Shown here in pieces: positions 1 through 6,793 of a DNA stretch of 9,809 nt. Each line of letters opens with the position of its first letter. Positions within the stretch are counted from its first letter, which is position 1. The position numbers and the translations under genes were made by a program. The DNA is from an uncultured Collinsella sp. (GTDB taxonomy: Bacteria > Actinomycetota > Coriobacteriia > Coriobacteriales > Coriobacteriaceae): assembly GCA_902494685.1 (NCBI GenBank), contig CABUUE010000044.1:1-9809 (forward strand). Direction: 5' to 3'. The notes under the pieces were generated by a model that saw only the letters and a list, made by a program, of their open reading frames with translations, did no database searches and was not told the DNA's origin.

Positions 1-517
1 CGACCCCCGCAGCCACAAACCCGTCCTCGCCCAGCTTAACGCCACCGTCCCAGGTAGCGGCACCGCCCACGGTAAGCGGGTCACCGCCAGCACGCATCAC
101 GGCCTCCTTCTGATCAAGGATGCCGCACGCCTCCACAATGGCATCAATCACGGTCTCGGGGCGAATGGCGCACCCGGGCGCGTACACGTCCACGGGAATC
201 GCGCGGTCCACGCCGCCGATCACGTTGTAGGCATCGCGGAACACGCCGCCCGAACACGCGCAGATACCGCAGGCCACCACGCACTTGGGCTCGAGCATCT
301 GGTTGTAGATCTGGCGCACGACGGGCAGGTTCTGGGCATTGACCGACCCCGTCACCAAAAAGATATCCGCATGCTTGGGGTTGCCGGTGTTGACCACGCC
401 AAAGCGCTCCGCATCGAACAGCGGCGTGAGCGAGGCCAGCACCTCGATATCGCATCCGTTGCAGCTCGAACCGTCGTAATGAATAACCCACGGCGAGCGC
501 GACATTTTATGATCCAT
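1..517 (-). CDS. Ech/Hyc-type [NiFe]-hydrogenase small subunit (NuoB-like), partial at left edge
   Basis: Small Fe-S subunit of a group 4 membrane-bound [NiFe] hydrogenase. In this family it carries the [4Fe-4S] cluster that passes electrons to or from the NiFe subunit at the cytoplasmic face. About 172 codons are visible and the frame is still open at base 1. Four cluster ligands are visible: C19 and C22 in SSCNGCDIE, C86 in a GxCxxxGG motif and C116 in VYAPGC. The CxGC spacing is the hydrogenase form; respiratory complex I NuoB has adjacent cysteines there. The run GGVDRAIPVDVYAPGC is typical of the family. The ATG at 515-517 is chosen because AGGAGG (526-531) lies 8 nt upstream and overlaps the TAG of the preceding fused membrane subunit; an in-frame ATG at 503-505 is less well placed. 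The 12-nt gap from the upstream stop indicates co-translation. Oddities: PGCAIRPE instead of the more usual PGCxPRPE, and extra cysteines at 79, 83 and 88. Function is confident; whether the complex evolves or consumes H2 cannot be read from this subunit. Confidence 0.9.
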   Translation of the reverse strand, partial: MDHKMSRSPWVIHYDGSSCNGCDIEVLASLTPLFDAERFGVVNTGNPKHADIFLVTGSVNAQNLPVVRQIYNQMLEPKCVVACGICACSGGVFRDAYNVIGGVDRAIPVDVYAPGCAIRPETVIDAIVEACGILDQKEAVMRAGGDPLTVGGAATWDGGVKLGEDGFVAAGV

Positions 518-529
518 GGATGCCGCCTC

Positions 530-3412
530 CTAAATAAACACGTCGACGAGGATGGGCATAAGGTTGAGCAGGCCAAACACCAACGCCACGCCCCAGCCGA
601 GCTTAAAGCAGCTGCGCCAGGTGCTACGGGCGAAGGTGTTGTCAATCAGCACCTCGACAAAATACGTCGCGGCCATCACGACCAGGGCGACCACCCAGCT
701 CACCGGGTTGTCCCAAACAAAGAACATGCCCACCCACATCAAAAACAGCACGGTCTCGCACCAGTGCATAAGGGTCATCTTGGCCAGTGTGCCGCCGCTC
801 ATCTCGGTAGCGACGCCCTGGACGATCTCCTGATGCGCGTGATGCGAATACGAAAGGTCAAACGGCGACTTGCGCAGCTTAATGGTAAGCACCGCGAGCA
901 GCGCCAGGAAAATGGGCGCGCTGTACACGATGATGGGGGCCGACTGCCCCGTCACGGCGATGGAATCGAAGCTATCGGTGGCAAGGTACAGGCCCACACT
1001 CATCAGCAGAACGGCGGGCTCGTAACTCATGACCTGCAGCAGCTCGCGGTCGGCGCCGACCTGGGCAAACGGACTTTGCGTCGAGGCGGACGCCAGCACC
1101 ACAAAGATCGCGGCGAGCGTCACCATAAAAGCGCACAGCAGCGTGTTGGAGCCCGACACAAAGATGCCGCCGCCCACGACGGTAAAGATGAGCGCGCACG
1201 CCATGTAGGTATCGTCCATGGTGTTTACGCTGGCAGGGGCCTTGCGCAGCAGCTTGGCAACGTCGTAGAAGGGTTGCAGCAGACGCGGCCCCACGCGGCC
1301 CTGCATGCGAGCCGAAAGCTTGCGGTCAAGACCGTCAATCAAACCGCCCATAAACGGCGCCAGCAAGGCAAACGCCACGGTGCCAATAAAAATGCCCACG
1401 ACGCCCGAGCCTTCGAAATACTTACCGCGCAGCACCGAGGGCGCGCTCATGGCAAGCCGCTCGGGCCCAATCCACGCGCAACACAGCAGCGCAAACAAGA
1501 TAATGCTGCAGCACACGACGCTACCCGCGGGGCCAATACGCTTCTCGCCAAGGGCGTCCTCCGAGTACCAATTGCGCTTTTCGGCCTTCACCTCATGTCC
1601 CATCGAGCCGCGGAAATGGCGGTAATTTTCGGTTCCCACGCCCGAAAGGTACACGTTGACGTGCGGTTTGTTGCTCACGCGGAATGAAGTCAGCAGCACC
1701 ACGGCGATAAACGCCACGATAACCACCATCAGATACATGGCGTCCTTGCCAATAACGTACGGCACGCGGCCAAACACCATAGCCAAGTAAGGCGACACCA
1801 GGCCGCTCGAGATAACCGGGAACGCCACGCAGCACAGAATCAGTAGCGCGGCGATGGTGTTGAGCGCCATCCATTCGGTCTTATGGACATTGACCTCAAC
1901 GTTTTGAGCTGTGGGGTCGACGCCCGAAAGCTTGGCAAGCCACTTGCCCCAGAAGTAAAACGTCGCGGCAGAGCCAAAGGCCAGCACCATGATCATGAGC
2001 ACGTTGCCGGTCTGAGCAAACGCCACCAGGGCGCCCCACTTGGACACGAGCATGCCAAACGGCGCCACGAACATGCCCATGATGCCCAGCATCATCAGGC
2101 GCGTCAGATGCGGCATGCGGCTGAACATGCCGTCCATGTCCTCGATATTGCGGCTGCCGATATGATGCTCGGCCGTGCCCACGCACAGGAACAGCAACGA
2201 CTTTGCCACCGTGTGGAACAGGATTAGGAAGATGGCGGCCCATACGGCCTCGGGCGCGCCGACACCCAAGCAGGCACTAATGAGACCCAAGTTGGAAATG
2301 GTGGAGTACGCGAGCACACGTTTGGCGTTGCTCTGCGAGATGGCCATGAGGGCAGCAAGCAAAAACGTGATGGCACCCACACTCGTGACCATAAAGCCGG
2401 TCACGGGATAGATGGCATAGAGCGGGCTCAGCTTGACCATCAGGAACACGCCGGCCTTGACCATGGTGGACGAGTGCAGCAGGGCGCTCGTGGGCGTGGG
2501 AGCAACCATAGCACCGAGCAGCCAAGTATGGAACGGCATCTGCGCGGCCTTGGTGAGCGCGGCGAGCGACAACAGGATGACCGGCATCACCAGCAACGCG
2601 GATTGCGCGGTTCCGGCGCCGGAAAGTTCGATCATGCCCGAGATGGTCAGCGGCATGCCGTTAACGTGCAGGTACATGAGTCCGACCAAAAACGCGATAC
2701 CGCCCAGCATGTTGAGGATGATCTGGGTGAAGGCGTTTTTGATGGCCTCGGGCGTGCGAGTGTAGCCAATCATAAGGAACGAGCACACGGTGGTGATTTC
2801 CCAGCCGCAGAACAGCCACTCAAGGTTGTCGCTCGTCACGATGACGAACATGGCCGAGAGGAACAGGAACATGAGCGCCAGGAACTGCGGGCGACGGTCG
2901 GGCGCGATCTGCCCGCGCAGCGCGGCCTCATGCTCGTCATGGGCCTGGAAGTCCTTCATGTATCCCAGGGCATACACGCAGATCAGGCTGCCGACAATGC
3001 CGACGGCGAGGACCATGATTACGCTCATGTAGTCCAGGTAGAGCGGGGTTGCGGTGACGGCTTCGGTCGCGGGCAGCGTCATGGCTGCAAAGGCGAGCGA
3101 GCCCACCAACTGGACTACGCCGAGCACCGTGGTGAGCGCGTTCCTATATTTGTACGCGTTGTACAGGATGACGGCGCACAGGATGACGTCGATGGCGGAG
3201 CTGATGATCGAGAGCACATGCGAGGTGCCGGGGGCAACCTCAAAGCTCTGCGGACCCGTGCCAAAAAACATGACGGCGACTACAACTGTCACCGCCATAA
3301 TAATGCCGGAGCCTATGAGCCCCACCGCATCGCGGGCGCGGTCACCGCGCGCGAGCAGCATGCCCAGCGCCGGTACCAGCGGAAACAGGGTAAGGAAATA
3401 CAGTAGCGTCAT
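530..3412 (-). CDS. Fused NuoL/EchA-like proton-channel and NuoH/EchB-like membrane subunit of Ech-type hydrogenase
   Basis: A 960-residue polytopic membrane protein joining two hydrogenase subunits that are normally separate. Residues 1 to about 650 are an antiporter-like (NuoL/HyfB/EchA) module. It has a glutamate in a GWE motif (E204), a lysine in LTKAAQMPFHTWL (K288), the stretch APTPTSALLHSSTMVKAG (H313, K319) and HTVAKSLLF (H400, K404), the usual ion-path residues. After a membrane segment at about 558-576, a polar stretch (579-630) and one more hydrophobic helix, residues from about 667 to 960 form a NuoH/HyfC/EchB-like module. This has GRVGPR (705-710), RELLQVMSYEPA (789-800) and SHHAHQEIVQG followed by TEMSGG (856-874). 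In the family these parts couple electron transfer in the small and large subunits to H+ or Na+ translocation. The start ATG follows a GGGGAG ribosome site (3420-3425) by 7 nt. The next gene begins 12 nt after the TAG, with its Shine-Dalgarno over the stop. No internal stop or frameshift is needed, so this is a true continuous fusion. Confidence 0.93.
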   Translation of the reverse strand: MTLLYFLTLFPLVPALGMLLARGDRARDAVGLIGSGIIMAVTVVVAVMFFGTGPQSFEVAPGTSHVLSIISSAIDVILCAVILYNAYKYRNALTTVLGVVQLVGSLAFAAMTLPATEAVTATPLYLDYMSVIMVLAVGIVGSLICVYALGYMKDFQAHDEHEAALRGQIAPDRRPQFLALMFLFLSAMFVIVTSDNLEWLFCGWEITTVCSFLMIGYTRTPEAIKNAFTQIILNMLGGIAFLVGLMYLHVNGMPLTISGMIELSGAGTAQSALLVMPVILLSLAALTKAAQMPFHTWLLGAMVAPTPTSALLHSSTMVKAGVFLMVKLSPLYAIYPVTGFMVTSVGAITFLLAALMAISQSNAKRVLAYSTISNLGLISACLGVGAPEAVWAAIFLILFHTVAKSLLFLCVGTAEHHIGSRNIEDMDGMFSRMPHLTRLMMLGIMGMFVAPFGMLVSKWGALVAFAQTGNVLMIMVLAFGSAATFYFWGKWLAKLSGVDPTAQNVEVNVHKTEWMALNTIAALLILCCVAFPVISSGLVSPYLAMVFGRVPYVIGKDAMYLMVVIVAFIAVVLLTSFRVSNKPHVNVYLSGVGTENYRHFRGSMGHEVKAEKRNWYSEDALGEKRIGPAGSVVCCSIILFALLCCAWIGPERLAMSAPSVLRGKYFEGSGVVGIFIGTVAFALLAPFMGGLIDGLDRKLSARMQGRVGPRLLQPFYDVAKLLRKAPASVNTMDDTYMACALIFTVVGGGIFVSGSNTLLCAFMVTLAAIFVVLASASTQSPFAQVGADRELLQVMSYEPAVLLMSVGLYLATDSFDSIAVTGQSAPIIVYSAPIFLALLAVLTIKLRKSPFDLSYSHHAHQEIVQGVATEMSGGTLAKMTLMHWCETVLFLMWVGMFFVWDNPVSWVVALVVMAATYFVEVLIDNTFARSTWRSCFKLGWGVALVFGLLNLMPILVDVFI

Positions 3413-3662
3413 ACCATCACTCCCCCATGCAAAAACGCTGCAATTGTTTAACGTTATAGCTCAATTACGGGGTTGCGGTGGCAGGTTTTCGGTCAACTGG
3501 GGAGTTTTAGGCGTACGGGGCAAGGGCACGTCCGCTTTGGAGCAGAGAGACGACGCTCCCCTATCGCAGCGACAGGCGCGCGGGCCACTGCGCGCGGTTT
3601 ATTGGCCACTTTGGAGGATGTCCCGACAGGCTCGCGCCGGTCCAAAAAGTTGGTGCGGCAAG
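3413..3662. other. Leader region upstream of the hydrogenase operon, no gene
   Basis: About 250 nt lie between the hydrogenase start and the terminator of the HTH gene. I see no convincing coding sequence; open frames here are extensions of antisense shadows. It holds the hydrogenase Shine-Dalgarno, a -10-like hexamer, an 8-bp palindrome TAACGTTA (3449-3456), and a GC-rich block with two short direct repeats: GCGCGCGG at 3576-3583 and 3590-3597, GGCCACT at 3583-3589 and 3604-3610. An untranslated leader or a dispersed repeat are both possible. Confidence 0.6.
3453..3458 (-). promoter_or_regulatory. Possible -10 element of the hydrogenase operon
   Basis: On the minus strand TATAAC lies about 40 nt upstream of the start codon of the fused membrane subunit, so a transcript would have a short leader containing the ribosome site. 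No good -35 sits 16-18 nt further upstream (CCACCG at 17 nt). It overlaps the palindrome TAACGTTA, which could be an operator half. This is weak evidence. Confidence 0.22.
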
Positions 3663-3685
3663 AAAAATGCGCCCCTGTGGGCGCA
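3663..3685 (-). terminator. Rho-independent terminator of the HTH gene
   Basis: Read on the minus strand, a perfect 7-bp stem TGCGCCC/GGGCGCA with loop ACAG (3668-3685) is followed at once by TTTTTCTT. It begins 12 nt after the TAG of the small HTH gene, so that gene is a transcription unit separate from the hydrogenase operon downstream on the same strand. Confidence 0.85.
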
Positions 3686-3697
3686 CCATCCCGTTTG

Positions 3698-4093
3698 CTA
3701 TTCCGCCTTTTTAACGCGCGGCTTGCGACCCCGCGGCTTATCGACCAGTGCGGCCTCACCGCTCTCGCGGTACTGACGGCACCAAGCCTTGACCGAAGAC
3801 TCGCTGGGAATCTTGTGCTTGATCATGGCCTCGCGAACCGTCAAGCCGTTTTCCAGACGGTCCTTAACCACAGCGAGCTTTACGTCGTACGAGTAGGTGT
3901 GATGATGCGAACCGGCATTGAGAACGGCGTCGGCACCGCCCACGGCATACGCGCGGGCCCACTGACGAGCCGTGGCCTGGGGAATGCCAAGCTCCGCGGC
4001 GAGGGCGCGATGACCGACCCCCTCTTGGAGGATCTCGACGGCGCGCTGCCTAACCTCAGGCGCATGCGTGCGAGTCCTAGTTGCTTCCGACAT
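3698..4093 (-). CDS. Solitary double helix-turn-helix protein related to IS3/IS150 OrfA
   Basis: A basic DNA-binding protein of about 131 residues (134 if a GTG nine bases upstream is used; numbering here is from that GTG). A first HTH is at about 30-52 (ALAAELGIPQATARQWARAY) and a second at about 87-112 (LTVREAMIKHKIPSESSVKAW), followed by YRESGEAAL and a Lys/Arg-rich tail, DKPRGRKPRVKK. The two-HTH layout and the GE(A/K)xL linkers resemble the N-terminal part of IS150 InsJ-type OrfA proteins. The C-terminal coiled coil and the OrfB integrase expected for an active IS are absent. A terminator follows the stop by 12 nt, and the end lacks a good slippery heptamer (GTT AAA AAG only), so no frameshifted product is expected. 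The ATG at 4091-4093 has a modest AAGAAG 8 nt upstream; the GTG at 4100-4102 has AAGG 7 nt upstream. It could be a decayed transposase remnant or a transcription regulator; the intact frame and own signals make the latter possible. Confidence 0.75.
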   Translation of the reverse strand: MSEATRTRTHAPEVRQRAVEILQEGVGHRALAAELGIPQATARQWARAYAVGGADAVLNAGSHHHTYSYDVKLAVVKDRLENGLTVREAMIKHKIPSESSVKAWCRQYRESGEAALVDKPRGRKPRVKKAE

Positions 4094-4143
4094 ACCTGCC
4101 ACTTCTTAGCCTTAACCGTTAATCTGCTTTCTTACGTGCAAGT

Positions 4144-4172
4144 TAGATAGTAGCATTTTACTGTTTGCTCAA
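4144..4172 (-). promoter_or_regulatory. Candidate promoter of the HTH gene
   Basis: On the minus strand TTGAGC (4167-4172) is separated by 17 nt from TATCTA (4144-4149), about 50 nt upstream of the HTH start codon. Spacing is ideal but both hexamers are only partial matches to the vegetative consensus. An overlapping TAAAAT is a better -10 by sequence but lacks a -35. Confidence 0.35.
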
Positions 4173-4295
4173 AGCAGTTAATTAAAATAGGCGCGGCGTT
4201 ATCTGGGCATTTGGCACCAAATTACGACATTTCTTTATCGATTATTTACGCTGGTAGCCGACTCGCAGCTAATCGTCATTCGCTTGTCAACAAAA

Positions 4296-4325
4296 TTGGC
4301 ATCTCTTTATGTCCTTTGGTATAGA
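4296..4325 (+). promoter_or_regulatory. Possible plus-strand promoter in the AT-rich stretch
   Basis: TTGGCA (4296-4301, five of six to the -35 consensus) and TATAGA (4320-4325) are 18 nt apart. A further TATAGT (4329-4334) lies just beyond. No plus-strand gene follows; a transcript would run antisense into the 3' end of the flavin oxidoreductase. AT-rich DNA yields such matches by chance, so this is tentative. Confidence 0.2.
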
Positions 4326-4426
4326 GGATATAGTTATTAACCCCTCCCCCAATAATTTTGAGTGATCTGCGAGGCAGTAGACGTCCTCACTCCTCATGAT
4401 TACCGCGCATTGCCATCCACCGGAGC

Positions 4427-4467
4427 AAAACAAAAAGGGCGGGACCTGCTGCGCTTGCAGGCCCCGC
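4427..4467 (-). terminator. Rho-independent terminator of the flavin oxidoreductase gene
   Basis: On the minus strand an 11-bp stem (4457-4467 pairing with 4439-4449, one G-U pair) with a 7-nt loop is followed by CC and then TTTTTGTTTT. It starts about 75 nt beyond the stop codon of the oxidoreductase. Confidence 0.87.
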
Positions 4468-4542
4468 ACCGGTTGACACCCGACGGGACACAGCCGGGCG
4501 AGACGGATCCGTGCTACCGCCCCGCCTGGCCGCGATGTTCAA

Positions 4543-6573
4543 CTACAGCTCGTTGGCCGCGTGATACGCCGTGCGAATGGCGCTCGCAATGTCGGCGGTG
4601 CGCTCGCCCGAGCAGTCGCCCACGCAGGTCACGGGCACCGTCACGCCATCCAGGTCAAACGCGTTGGCCTTGGAACCCACGGCCATCACCACGTAATCGC
4701 AGGCGATCTTCACCGGCTCCTCGGCGCCGTCCTCGGTGGTGCGAATGGCCTCCACGCCCTCGTCGGTAATGGCGGTCAGGCGGGTCTTAACATGCTGCTC
4801 CACGTTGTGCTCTGCAAAATCGCTCATGATCAGCGGCAGAATGGTCTCGGACTCGCCCGCGGCAATCTTGTCGAGCATCTCCACGATCGCCACCTCGCAG
4901 CCGTGCTGCAGCAGGTATTCGGCAGTCTCGGTGCCCACCAGGCCACCGCCAATGACAGCGACGCGGCCCGTAAGCTCCACCTTGCCGGCCAGCACGTCCC
5001 AGCTCGAGACGACCTTGTCCGAATCGGCACCCGGAACGGGGATGACCACGTCGTGCGCGCCCACGGCCACAATCGCGGCGTCGGCGGCGTTGAGGTCCTC
5101 AGCGGTAGCGGCATGGTTGAGCTCAACCTTCACACCCAGGCCAGGCAGAATCTTCTCGTAATACTCGACCGAGCGCATGATCTCGTCCTTGCGCGGAGGC
5201 GCGGCCGCCAGCACAATCTGGCCGCCCAGATGATCGCTCGCCTCGTAGACGGTCACGTCGTAGCCGCGCTTGGCCGCCACGCGCGCGGCCTCCAGGCCGG
5301 CAATACCGCCGCCCACCACGGCGATCTTCTTGTCGCCCTCGCCCGGCTTGATGGCGATGGTCGCCTCGTCGCCGTTCTCGGCATTGAGCACGCACGAGAT
5401 GTACTTGCGGTTTTGAATCGCGTCGACGCAGCCCTTGTTGCAGTTGAGGCACTCGCGGATAGGCTCACCCGTGGCAGCCTTCAGCGCAATGTCGGGGTCG
5501 CACATGAGCGAGCGGCCATAGGCGATGATGTCGGCCGCGCCGTCTTCCAGAATCTTCTCGCCGGCCTCGACCGAAACAACACGGCCGACGGTTGCCACCG
5601 GCACGGAGACCAGGGCCTTGACGCGCTCGGCCACGGGCAGCGTCCAGTTGTAGGGCATGGCGCCCATGGGCGGAATGGTGTCGCCCATGTTGCCGGTGTG
5701 GTTGGCCTGCGCGACCTGGATCATGTCGATGCCCGCGCCCTCGAGCAGCTTGGCAAACTCGCAGGCCTCGTCGGGCTGCAGGCCGCCCTTGCCGCGCGGC
5801 GTGCCGTCGGGGTTCTCCATGATCACGGGGAGCTTGTACTCCACCATCAGCTGCGGCGCGGCTTCCTTAATGGCAGCGACGACCTCCAGCGCGTAGCGAA
5901 CGCGGTTCTCGAACGAACCACCGTACTCGTCGGTGCGTTGGTTGAGGATGGCCGAGCACAGCGAACCCACCAAGCGGTCGCCGTGGACCTCGATGGCGTC
6001 GATGCCGGCCTGCTGCGCGCGAGCGGCCGAGGCAGCGATGGCCTCCTTGATCTGGGTGAGTTGCTCCACACTCGCCTCGTTCACAAAGTGCTGCATGTCG
6101 TGATGCAGCTTGGCGTAGGCCTGGTTGCGGATCTCGTTGGACTCGGCCATCTTGGCGGCAAAAGCCTCCTCGTCGCCGGCGGCCTTGGCCTCCTGCGCGG
6201 CCTTGGCGGCGGCCATGGAACCCATGACCATGCGGCCGACACCGGGCACGTCGTACTCGGGGTGGAACAGCTGCAGCGCGACCTTGGCGCCGTGCTTGTG
6301 GACGGCATCGGCCAGGGCCTTAAACGTGGGGATCTGGGCGTCGGTCGCCAGCTTGGGCGTGGGGCTTGCGGTCATGACGGGAGCAACGTCGCCGATGACG
6401 ATGTAGCTCACGCCGCCACGGGCCAAGCGCTCGTAAAAAGCCAGGCTGCGCTCACCGATGGAACCGTCACGCTCCTCGTAGCCGGTAGTCAGCGGCGGAA
6501 ACATAATGCGGTTTTTGAGCTCAAGGGGGCCAACCGTAATGGGCTGGAGCAGCTTGGATGCAGGTGCGGTCAT
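4543..6573 (-). CDS. NAD(P)H:flavin oxidoreductase, OYE/2,4-dienoyl-CoA reductase/BaiCD-like, FMN + [4Fe-4S] + FAD
   Basis: A multidomain flavoenzyme of about 676 residues, the usual size of FadH, enoate reductase and BaiCD-type enzymes that reduce activated C=C bonds with NAD(P)H. Numbering is from the upstream ATG at 6577-6579. Residues 10-370 form the FMN TIM barrel, with NQRTDEYGGSFENR at 213-226. A [4Fe-4S] motif C-x2-C-x3-C-x11-C uses C377, C380, C384 and C396. An FAD Rossmann motif VVGGGIAGLEAA is at 421-432, a second dinucleotide motif VIGGGLVGTETAE at 542-554 and a C-terminal CVGDCS at 652-657. I prefer the second ATG (6571-6573) because AGAGGA lies 6 nt before it; the first ATG abuts that site with no spacing. 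It is monocistronic, with a terminator 3'. Oddities: the usual HxxH/HxxN substrate pair reads HGDR (199-202), the following loop is about two residues shorter than in BaiCD, and an Ala/Glu-rich helical stretch (about 118-165) makes the preceding segment roughly 30 residues longer than in E. coli FadH. The substrate (enoate, dienoyl-CoA, steroid or bile-acid enone, other) cannot be decided. Confidence 0.92.
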   Translation of the reverse strand: MTAPASKLLQPITVGPLELKNRIMFPPLTTGYEERDGSIGERSLAFYERLARGGVSYIVIGDVAPVMTASPTPKLATDAQIPTFKALADAVHKHGAKVALQLFHPEYDVPGVGRMVMGSMAAAKAAQEAKAAGDEEAFAAKMAESNEIRNQAYAKLHHDMQHFVNEASVEQLTQIKEAIAASAARAQQAGIDAIEVHGDRLVGSLCSAILNQRTDEYGGSFENRVRYALEVVAAIKEAAPQLMVEYKLPVIMENPDGTPRGKGGLQPDEACEFAKLLEGAGIDMIQVAQANHTGNMGDTIPPMGAMPYNWTLPVAERVKALVSVPVATVGRVVSVEAGEKILEDGAADIIAYGRSLMCDPDIALKAATGEPIRECLNCNKGCVDAIQNRKYISCVLNAENGDEATIAIKPGEGDKKIAVVGGGIAGLEAARVAAKRGYDVTVYEASDHLGGQIVLAAAPPRKDEIMRSVEYYEKILPGLGVKVELNHAATAEDLNAADAAIVAVGAHDVVIPVPGADSDKVVSSWDVLAGKVELTGRVAVIGGGLVGTETAEYLLQHGCEVAIVEMLDKIAAGESETILPLIMSDFAEHNVEQHVKTRLTAITDEGVEAIRTTEDGAEEPVKIACDYVVMAVGSKANAFDLDGVTVPVTCVGDCSGERTADIASAIRTAYHAANEL

Positions 6574-6714
6574 GGACATTCCTCTCTTGTAGGCGCGGCG
6601 GCGATGATGCCGCGTAGTTGTCTAGAGGATATGGCATGGGGGCACAGCGGCACAACGAAAATCGGCGAATATCAGGTGGCGGCAGGTGGATGGGGCAGGG
6701 CGGCCCGTCGGTAT
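6574..6714. other. Upstream region of the flavin oxidoreductase
   Basis: The stretch carries the Shine-Dalgarno AGAGAGGA (6580-6587) of the oxidoreductase. A weak minus-strand promoter match is also present: TTGTGC, 18 nt, TATCCT, with the -10 near 6628-6633. No gene is visible in it. Confidence 0.35.
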
Positions 6715-6771
6715 ATCTCGACCTGTAACACCTAGCCGCCCAAATCGGGTCTAGATGTTACAGATCGAGAT
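6715..6771. repeat. 21-bp near-perfect inverted repeat with 15-nt spacer
   Basis: The left arm (6715-6735) and right arm (6751-6771) are reverse complements at 19 of 21 positions. Both mismatching pairs become G-U or A-C depending on strand. Each arm contains the palindromic heptamer TGTAACA/TGTTACA. The 15-nt spacer contains a CCC/GGG pairing. On the plus strand the right arm is followed by TTTGTTTGA, so it could act as a terminator in that direction, but no plus-strand gene precedes it. It lies between the tRNA terminator and the oxidoreductase gene and could be a dispersed palindromic repeat, an operator or an RNA hairpin. Confidence 0.85.
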
Positions 6772-6793
6772 TTTGTTTGAGAGGCCGAGAATT

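Larger units (their letters stand above)
4103..4426. other. AT-rich intergenic stretch without a recognisable gene
   Basis: By hand count 4141-4380 is about 40% G+C, clearly below the flanking genes. I find no credible coding sequence: a 60-codon minus-strand frame at 4287-4469 runs out of a terminator hairpin and shows no family features. The stretch contains the HTH promoter candidate, an imperfect direct repeat (CATTTCTTTAT at 4228-4238, CATCTCTTTAT at 4300-4310) and a possible plus-strand promoter. It may be the remains of a mobile element linked to the HTH gene, or an RNA locus. Confidence 0.5.

Noticed and set aside
371..1687. Long plus-strand open frame of 438 codons across the hydrogenase genes
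   Set aside because: His/Arg/Lys/Gln-rich antisense shadow of the NuoH-like and NuoB-like sequences; no ribosome site and no domain.
2474..3406. Plus-strand open frame of 310 codons opposite the NuoL-like module
   Set aside because: Low-complexity charged translation caused by the membrane-protein codons on the minus strand.
3698..4093. Complete IS3-family insertion sequence
   Set aside because: No OrfB/DDE integrase, no slippery heptamer and no terminal inverted repeats or target duplication found in the flanks.
4287..4469. Minus-strand 60-codon frame between the oxidoreductase and the HTH gene
   Set aside because: It begins inside the terminator stem, has no ribosome site and shows no recognisable feature.
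6577..6579. First ATG as start of the flavin oxidoreductase
   Set aside because: The Shine-Dalgarno touches this ATG with no spacing; the ATG two codons later has a 6-nt spacing.
4561..6735. A 724-codon open frame on the plus strand covering the whole flavin oxidoreductase
   Set aside because: It is antisense to a gene with clear domain motifs; its His/Arg/Gly/Leu-rich translation resembles no protein family and results from GC-rich codon positions on the other strand.
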